A stretch of DNA of 64,000 nucleotides from the NCBI GenBank assembly GCA_002703245.1, contig NZTV01000062.1, positions 1 through 64,000 of the forward strand, written 5' to 3'. This document shows, piece by piece, positions 59,061-64,000 of this stretch (positions are counted from its first letter, which is position 1; every line of letters begins with the position of its first letter). The notes beneath the pieces are model-generated. The model saw only the letters and a program-made list of their open reading frames with translations. It made no database searches and was not told the origin of the DNA. The DNA comes from Microbacterium sp. GTDB taxonomy: Bacteria; Actinomycetota; Actinomycetes; Actinomycetales; Microbacteriaceae. The translations under genes were made by a program, and so were the position numbers.

Positions 59061-60364
59061 GCGAACAGTCCGTCTCGCTGCATGCCCGCCAGCACGGTGT
59101 CGGCCGCTTCGAGGGTGCGGTCGATGTCGTCGTCGGTGTGTGCGCCCGAGACGTGGTTGCGCTTGAGGGTCATGGGGTACATCACGAACCCGGCGTCGGT
59201 CATCCGGCGGTGGAAGGTCGCGTAGGCGGTGTCGTTGTTGCGCAGCAGATCCCGGTAGCCCTTGATCTCGCCGTCCATGAAGTAGCAGATGAACACCGAT
59301 CCGAGACCGGTCACGGTGGCGGTGATGCCGCGGCGCTCGGTGATCTCGGCGAGCCCGTCGCGCATGCGCTGCCCGAGTCGTGCGGTGTGCGCGTGGAACC
59401 CGACGTCGGGGTCGGTGATGACGTTCATCGTCTCGATCGCCGCGGCCATCGAGACCGGGTTTCCGTTGAAGGTGCCGGCGAGCACGACGTCGCCGCCGGC
59501 GGAGCTGAACCGGGACATGAGGTCGGCGCGGCCGCCCATACCGGCGACGGGGAAGCCGTTGCCCATGGCCTTGCCGTAGCTGGTGAGGTCGGGGGTGATC
59601 CCGCACAGCTCCTGGTATCCGCCGGGGGCGTGGCGGAAGCCGGTGATGACCTCGTCGAAGATGAGCAGGCTGCCCTCGGCGGTGGTCAGTTCCCGCAGCC
59701 CCTCCAGGAAGGCCTGGTCGGGCAGGAGGGCCCCGACGTTGTGGGGGACCGGCTCGAGGATGACCGCGGCGATCTGGTCGGGGTAGGCGGCGAACAGCGC
59801 CTTGACCGAGTCGAGGTCGTTGAACTCGGCCACGAGGGTCGAATCGAGCGCGTCGTCGAGGATTCCGGCCGAGAGCGGGTCGCGAGTGTAGGCCTTCTCG
59901 GCGGAGGAGGCCACGTTCCGGGCGACGGCGTCGTGCCAGCCGTGGAAGCATCCCTGGAACTTCAGCAGGTACTTGCGGCCGGTGACGGCGCGCGACAGAC
60001 GCACCGCCTGCATGGTGGCCTCGGTGCCGCTCATGGTCGTGATCGACATTTCGACGGACGGGATGAGCTCGGCGGTCAGGCGCGCGACCTCGATCTCGAG
60101 CTCGGTGACCCCGAGGCCGACCAGGTCGAGGTTGCCCAGCGAACGGGTGACGGCTTCGTTGACGCGGTCGTCGGAGTGACCGAGGAGGATTGCCCCGAAC
60201 GCGGCGTGGTAGTCGACGTACTCCCGTCCGTCGAAGTCGACCAGGCGTGAGCCCTTGGCGGATCGGAAGCCGGTGGGGGAGCCGATGCTCCGGGTCGCCG
60301 AGTTCACCCCGCCGGGGATAAAGGTGCGGGCCTGGGTGAGTAGGTCCTCGGTCGCGGTTGCCAC
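59057..60364 (-). CDS. Class III aminotransferase, glutamate-1-semialdehyde aminomutase-like
   Basis: 435 residues. IPGGVNSATRSIG and VDYHAAFGAILLGHSDDRVNEAV at the N-terminus, SGTEATMQAVRLSRAVTGR, KFQGCFHGWHDAV, LIFDEVITGFRHAPGG and the PLP lysine in TSYGKAMGNGFPVAGMGG. It resembles HemL, but the operon context points to an amino-acid transaminase or mutase rather than haem synthesis. RBS AAGGAG before GTG. Confidence 0.88.
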   Translation of the reverse strand: MATATEDLLTQARTFIPGGVNSATRSIGSPTGFRSAKGSRLVDFDGREYVDYHAAFGAILLGHSDDRVNEAVTRSLGNLDLVGLGVTELEIEVARLTAELIPSVEMSITTMSGTEATMQAVRLSRAVTGRKYLLKFQGCFHGWHDAVARNVASSAEKAYTRDPLSAGILDDALDSTLVAEFNDLDSVKALFAAYPDQIAAVILEPVPHNVGALLPDQAFLEGLRELTTAEGSLLIFDEVITGFRHAPGGYQELCGITPDLTSYGKAMGNGFPVAGMGGRADLMSRFSSAGGDVVLAGTFNGNPVSMAAAIETMNVITDPDVGFHAHTARLGQRMRDGLAEITERRGITATVTGLGSVFICYFMDGEIKGYRDLLRNNDTAYATFHRRMTDAGFVMYPMTLKRNHVSGAHTDDDIDRTLEAADTVLAGMQRDGLFA

Positions 60365-60420
60365 GGGTGGTTCTCCTTCGGTGGTGCGGTGATGCTCGTG
60401 TGCGGAAGTGGAGGCGGTGG

Positions 60421-61275
60421 TCAGCGGCTCGGGCGCGGGTCGTCCAGACCCAGGAGGCTGAGTGCGTCGCGGTGGATGATGCCCTCGACGGTCTCGTCGA
60501 GCACGTGGGGCAAGTCGCCGGCGCGGAATCCGGCGATGCGGCGCAGTCCGTCGATCGCGACGGACGGGCGCCAGAGCGGGAAGTCGCTTCCGAACAGGAG
60601 CTTGTCGGTCACGCCCCACTCCTGGGCGGCGACGAGCGCCATGAACCCGTCCATGGGGCGTGACCAGGCGGCGGAGACGTCGGCGAACACGCGGGAGTGC
60701 TTGCGGAGCACGACCATCGAGTCGCGCTGCCACGGGTGTCCCATATGGGCCATGATCTGGGTGAGGTCGGGGTGGCGACGGGCCACCTCTTCGATGATCA
60801 GCGGCTGGCTGATCGAGAGCCGACCCTGCGGGCTGGGGGTGGCGCCCATGTGCCAGAGGATCACCAGTCCGTGTGCGGTGCACATGCGGTAGAAGGGGTC
60901 GAAGTCCTCCGAGAGCGGGTCGAACAGCGACAGCACGGGGTAGAGCTTGACGCCCTTGAATCCGAGCGCGATGGCCTCTTCGAGCTGTTCGCGCCAGTCG
61001 GTGTCGAGCGGGTCGAGCGCGGTGAAGGCGATCGTCGGGGTCTTCAGCTGCGCGCAGTAGTCGGCGACGAAGCTGTTGGGGGTGTGCACCCCGGCGCGCG
61101 TGGCGGCGAGCCCGAACACGATGCCGACGTCGACGCCGGCCTCCTGCATCGCCTCGTCGTACTGGGCGGGGGTGATGTGCGGGTACGGCTTGCCGTAGGC
61201 GGGCTCCCAGTTCTTGCGGTGCTCGTCGCCCCAGTGCTCGGGCAGCAGGTTGTGGGTGTGGACGTCGACGATCAT
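60421..61275 (-). CDS. Amidohydrolase (amidohydrolase_2 type)
   Basis: 284 residues. MIVDVHTHNLLPEHW (metal HxH), FKGVKLYPVL, MAHMGHPW, and KLLFGSDFPLWRP with the catalytic Asp. This subfamily contains decarboxylases and hydrolases of cyclic or aromatic acids (ACMSD-like). ATGA overlap with the IclR gene upstream; 56-base gap to the aminotransferase. Confidence 0.9.
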   Translation of the reverse strand: MIVDVHTHNLLPEHWGDEHRKNWEPAYGKPYPHITPAQYDEAMQEAGVDVGIVFGLAATRAGVHTPNSFVADYCAQLKTPTIAFTALDPLDTDWREQLEEAIALGFKGVKLYPVLSLFDPLSEDFDPFYRMCTAHGLVILWHMGATPSPQGRLSISQPLIIEEVARRHPDLTQIMAHMGHPWQRDSMVVLRKHSRVFADVSAAWSRPMDGFMALVAAQEWGVTDKLLFGSDFPLWRPSVAIDGLRRIAGFRAGDLPHVLDETVEGIIHRDALSLLGLDDPRPSR

Positions 61276-62093
61276 GAGGCGTCTTCCGTTCGTTGCTGGA
61301 TGCCGCCGTTCGCGCGCAGCGAGGGCAGGAATCGGCCGTTGGCGGCCAGGTCTTCGGCGACGCGCTGCAGCACCGGGAGGAGCTGTTCGCGTCGCTCGGG
61401 GGAGAGCTCGCCGGCCGGTCCGGAGACGCTGACGGCGACGTTGACGTCGGTGTCGCTGGGCACGGGTACGGCCAGGCAGATGACGCCGAGGTCGCGTTCC
61501 TGGTCGTCGAGGCTGTAGCCGCACTCGCGGATGCGGTCGAACTCGGTCTCGAGGTCGGCACGCGTGGTGAGCGTGTGCGGTGTGAAGGAGGGGAGCGGTT
61601 CGGCGGGGAGGTGGTCGTCGACGCGGTCGGCGGGGATGCGGGACAGGAGTAGCTTGCCCAGTCCGGTGCAGTAGGTGTGGTCGAGCGAGCCGGCGCTGGA
61701 ACGGAACCGCAGCGGGCGGTCGGGCTCTTCGACGCACACGTGGAGCACCCAGCGACCTTCGAGGACGCCGATGTTGGCGGTCAGTCCGGTGATGGCGGCG
61801 AGTTCGCGCAGGTGGGGTGCGGCCACTTCGGCGGTGTCGGCCTGGCGGCGGTAGGTCTCGGAGATCTCCAGCACGGCGTGGCCGACGGTGTACTTCGGCG
61901 GGTTGCCCGTGCGGTACACGAACTCCTGTTCCTCCAGGACGGCGAGCAGTCGCACGAGGGTCGACTTGGGCAGCTCGAGGGCGAGGGAGAGGTCGGCGAG
62001 TCCCATCGCACGGTCGGTTGTGCCGAGGGTGCGGAGGATGCGCAGTGCACGAACCAGTCCCTGTGACTGATACGACGTGGCATGGCGTTCCAT
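61272..62093 (-). CDS. IclR family regulator, first gene of the catabolic operon
   Basis: 273 residues. N-terminal winged helix (LVRALRILRTLGTTDRAMGLADLSLALELPKSTLVRLLAVLEEQEFV) and C-terminal effector domain (LDHTYCTGLGKLLLSRIPADRV, CGYSLDDQERDLGVICLAVPV). It overlaps the amidohydrolase by ATGA and so is cotranscribed with the genes it probably controls. ATG 62093 stands 7 bases behind a -10 box; a second ATG at 62099 lies only 1 base behind it and is less likely. Confidence 0.9.
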   Translation of the reverse strand: MERHATSYQSQGLVRALRILRTLGTTDRAMGLADLSLALELPKSTLVRLLAVLEEQEFVYRTGNPPKYTVGHAVLEISETYRRQADTAEVAAPHLRELAAITGLTANIGVLEGRWVLHVCVEEPDRPLRFRSSAGSLDHTYCTGLGKLLLSRIPADRVDDHLPAEPLPSFTPHTLTTRADLETEFDRIRECGYSLDDQERDLGVICLAVPVPSDTDVNVAVSVSGPAGELSPERREQLLPVLQRVAEDLAANGRFLPSLRANGGIQQRTEDAS

Positions 62094-62100
62094 GTTCATG

Positions 62101-62106
62101 ACCTTA
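62101..62106 (-). promoter_or_regulatory. -10 box of the catabolic operon promoter
   Basis: Minus strand TAAGGT, 7 bases, ATG at 62093. A TTGACA lies 23 bases upstream of the box, too far for a normal -35, which could make the promoter activator-dependent. Confidence 0.5.
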
Positions 62107-62157
62107 GGTTGGCGCCCGGCCCCGAATGTTGTCAAGGAATTAATTTCATGTTTCGCG

Positions 62158-62181
62158 ACGTGGAACGCCAAACGTGGAACG
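62158..62181. promoter_or_regulatory. ACGTGGAACG direct repeat, candidate IclR site
   Basis: ACGTGGAACG at 62158 and 62172 (14-base step), and a partial inverted repeat GTTTC-N7-GGAAC overlapping the first copy. It lies in the 261-base gap between the IclR and LacI genes, about 55-75 bases upstream of the operon -10 box. No gene is seen in the rest of the gap. Confidence 0.4.
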
Positions 62182-62354
62182 GATTCTCTTGCTGGTTTGG
62201 CTGATTCCGGCGCGAGGGCGCCCCTTGCCGGCGGACTCGCGCGAGATTGCGCGCTACCGGTCGTGCCGTCGGCCGCGAGATTGAGCGGATGCCGACGTCA
62301 CGGGGTCCGCACCGCGGCGGCGCGATGCCCGTCGCGCCGCGCCCGAGGATCAGA

Positions 62355-63467
62355 TCAGCCGCAGCCGCAGCTGGCGCCGAGTTGGAGCGCCACCGCGACG
62401 GTCACCGTCCGCGGGGCGACGGAGCCGTCGCCGGGATCGGTGAGCAGGAGGTGCGCGGCCAGTCGCCCCATCAGCTCCATCGGCTGCCGCACGGTCGTCA
62501 GCGTCGGTGAGCACGTCCGCGTCGCCTGGATGCCGTCGAATCCGGCGATGAGGATGTCACGGGGAGCCTCGATCCCGCGCTCGCGCAACACGTCGATGGC
62601 GGCCAGGGCGGTCTGGTCGGTGGCGCACACGAGCGCATCGGGAAGGGTGCCGGCCTCGGCGCGCTCGAGGAGCGTGGTGAAGACGGGGTCGAGCCCCACA
62701 TCGACGGGATCCACGACTTCGCCGCGCACACCCTCGTACGTGCTGACGGCGTCGTCGAAGGCGTCACGGCGTCGACGCGGATCCCAGCCGTCGGCGGCCC
62801 CCACCCACCCGAGGCTGCGCGCCGCGTGCACCGTGACGAGGTGGTCGACAAGAGAGCGCACGCCGCCGGCGTTGTCGGCGAGCACATGGTGCCCCGGCCC
62901 GCCGCCGCTTGAGACCATGACGACCGGCACGGATGCGTTGAGCGCCTCGGCCGGCGCGAACCCGGCGTGCCCGGGAAGGACGGCGAGACCGTCGACCTGA
63001 CCGGCAGTCTCGGCGATCTCGTTTGAGCCGGTGCCCCCGCGCCGCAGCAGCACTCCGGTGGTGTTGCGCCGACACTCCAGCACGAACCCCCGCTGGACCT
63101 CGTCGACGTAGAGGGGGAACACCTTCGGCTCGCTCGCGCGAGCGTCCTCGGTAGCGTCCCATTCCACGAGCGGCGCGCCCAGGTCGAGCGCCGACAGGTC
63201 GGTCACGCCCTCCTCGGCCGCCTGCGTTCCGGGGGCCACGTCGAGAAGCAGGTCGAACAGGTGCAACCCGAGCACCCCGGTGCGCCCGCGCGCGAGGTTT
63301 CGTGCGGAACCGCTGGGGACGTAGCCGATCTCATGGGCGGCCTTCAGAACGACTTCGCGGGTCTCGGCGCGTACTTTGTCGGGCCGTCGGAAGGCGAAGG
63401 AGACCGTCGCGATCGAGACGCCGGCGCGCTCGGCGACGTCGTAGACCGTCGGGCGGCTGATGGCCAT
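62355..63467 (-). CDS. LacI family regulator
   Basis: 370 residues. DNA-binding domain TVYDVAERAGVSIATVSFAFRRPDKVRAETREVVLKAA and full periplasmic-binding-like ligand domain (TGVLGLHLFDLLLDVAPG, VDGLAVLPG, HVLADNAGGVRSLVDHL, DALVCATDQTALAAIDVL, PTLTTVRQPMELMG). C-terminus ends CGCG. Next to a GH3 glycosidase on the same strand, so it probably controls beta-glucoside use. RBS GAGGAG. Confidence 0.92.
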   Translation of the reverse strand: MAISRPTVYDVAERAGVSIATVSFAFRRPDKVRAETREVVLKAAHEIGYVPSGSARNLARGRTGVLGLHLFDLLLDVAPGTQAAEEGVTDLSALDLGAPLVEWDATEDARASEPKVFPLYVDEVQRGFVLECRRNTTGVLLRRGGTGSNEIAETAGQVDGLAVLPGHAGFAPAEALNASVPVVMVSSGGGPGHHVLADNAGGVRSLVDHLVTVHAARSLGWVGAADGWDPRRRRDAFDDAVSTYEGVRGEVVDPVDVGLDPVFTTLLERAEAGTLPDALVCATDQTALAAIDVLRERGIEAPRDILIAGFDGIQATRTCSPTLTTVRQPMELMGRLAAHLLLTDPGDGSVAPRTVTVAVALQLGASCGCG

Positions 63468-63492
63468 GTGCTCCTCGCTCTCGTGGGAGATC

Positions 63493-64000
63493 CTACTGAG
63501 GTGTCCCGACCGGCTCCGAGGCCACCGGCGACGACCGCAGCCCGAAACCCCGGGGGAAGAGCGGGTCGGCGGTTCCGTCCGGGACATCCGCCGCCGAGGC
63601 GCGGACGGCTTCCATCGACCGGGGGATCTGCACCGGAAGAAGCCCTCGCGGGGGGATGCGGCCCGCCAGGGCGGCGAGTACGGCGTCGTCCGAGCTGCCG
63701 TATTCGGCGACGAGGGCGGACGCGATCGGCAGCAGCGGGGTCAGGACAGCCGGCCGGTCGAGGTTCACCACGATTACCAGCGGTGCGTGCTCGGCGATGC
63801 GGCCCAGCCGCACGGCCAGTCCCGGGGGGAATTCCAGCGAACCCTGGTGGAACCACTTCTCGAGGAACAGGTCGTCCCGGGGTTCGAAGGGCGCGCCGAT
63901 GCGCACCACGGCGACGTCGGCCTCTTCCGGGTGCTCGACGCGCCGACCGTATGCCGCGAGCGCGGTGTCCCCGATGCCCTCGGCATAGATGCGGGTGTCG
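63493..64000 (-). CDS. GH3 beta-glucosidase, C-terminal part
   Basis: About 168 residues of the C-terminal alpha/beta sandwich of GH3: DTRIYAEGIGDTALAAYG, ADVAVVRIGAPFEPRDD, PLVIVVNLDRPAVLTPLL, ALVAEYGSSDDAVLAALAGRIPPRGLLPVQIPRS, DPLFPRGFGL. The gene enters from beyond the right edge, and its catalytic domain is outside the window. 25 bases separate its stop from the LacI start. Confidence 0.85.
   Translation of the reverse strand, partial: DTRIYAEGIGDTALAAYGRRVEHPEEADVAVVRIGAPFEPRDDLFLEKWFHQGSLEFPPGLAVRLGRIAEHAPLVIVVNLDRPAVLTPLLPIASALVAEYGSSDDAVLAALAGRIPPRGLLPVQIPRSMEAVRASAADVPDGTADPLFPRGFGLRSSPVASEPVGTPQ

Noticed and set aside
59057-60364. Assignment of the aminotransferase as hemL for haem synthesis
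   Set aside because: Similarity is to the whole class III family; the gene lies in a catabolic operon without haem genes.

Overview
The window is high-GC DNA, tightly packed with genes on both strands. It looks like a chromosomal segment of an actinobacterium of the family Microbacteriaceae, most likely Microbacterium or a close relative. Supporting signs are the acidic Ala/Glu/Pro tail on ribosomal protein L17, a small protein of a type I know mainly from Microbacteriaceae, and many genes whose start codon lies only 6-7 bases behind a TANNNT -10 box (leaderless transcripts). There are no rRNA or tRNA genes, CRISPR arrays, phage genes or intact insertion sequences. The assignment rests on sequence features and memory of the families, not on a search.

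0-5.6 kb: the end of rplQ and truA, separated by two tandem GNAT acetyltransferases and a membrane acyltransferase with an SGNH domain. 5.6-24 kb: a cell-surface and signalling region. It holds two related lipoproteins, a membrane glycosyltransferase 2, a membrane-anchored GH6 glycosidase, an EEP-family phosphoesterase, an LPTTG-anchored surface protein and a DUF4012 protein. Around these lie two paralogous OmpR-type response regulators, two membrane histidine kinases, a degenerate GGDEF protein, a CheY-like regulator, a tandem universal stress protein and a ClC channel. Direct repeats phased at 11 bp lie in front of one lipoprotein and one regulator operon and look like response-regulator sites.

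24-36 kb: a short inverted-repeat element beside a gene remnant, then alanine dehydrogenase with a divergent Lrp regulator, ArsC with a flavoprotein broken by one in-frame TAG, a TetR/oxidoreductase pair, a short LacI-like protein, ribokinase with nucleoside hydrolase, and the DUF4956 / VTC polyphosphate polymerase / carbohydrate-binding lipoprotein set. 36-47.9 kb: an alpha/beta hydrolase, a flavin-centred group (LLM monooxygenase, PucR-type regulator, esterase, two flavin reductases, an NADPH:FMN reductase and a stand-alone riboflavin kinase), pgi, a HAD phosphatase, a lipoprotein, and a deletion scar joining the 3' ends of a regulator gene and a GH31 gene.

47.9-62.1 kb: the most striking block, a 14-gene minus-strand operon whose genes mostly overlap by ATGA. 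It runs from an IclR regulator through an amidohydrolase, a class III aminotransferase, a Gfo/Idh dehydrogenase, an unknown TIM-barrel-like protein, a D-serine-dehydratase/D-threonine-aldolase-like PLP enzyme, a complete peptide-type ABC importer, an N-acyl-D-amino-acid deacylase, RidA and a fumarylacetoacetase-type enzyme. A strong terminator ends it. Together the genes suggest uptake, deacylation and breakdown of N-acylated D-amino acids, with RidA removing reactive enamine products. The window ends with a LacI regulator and the C-terminal end of a GH3 glycosidase.
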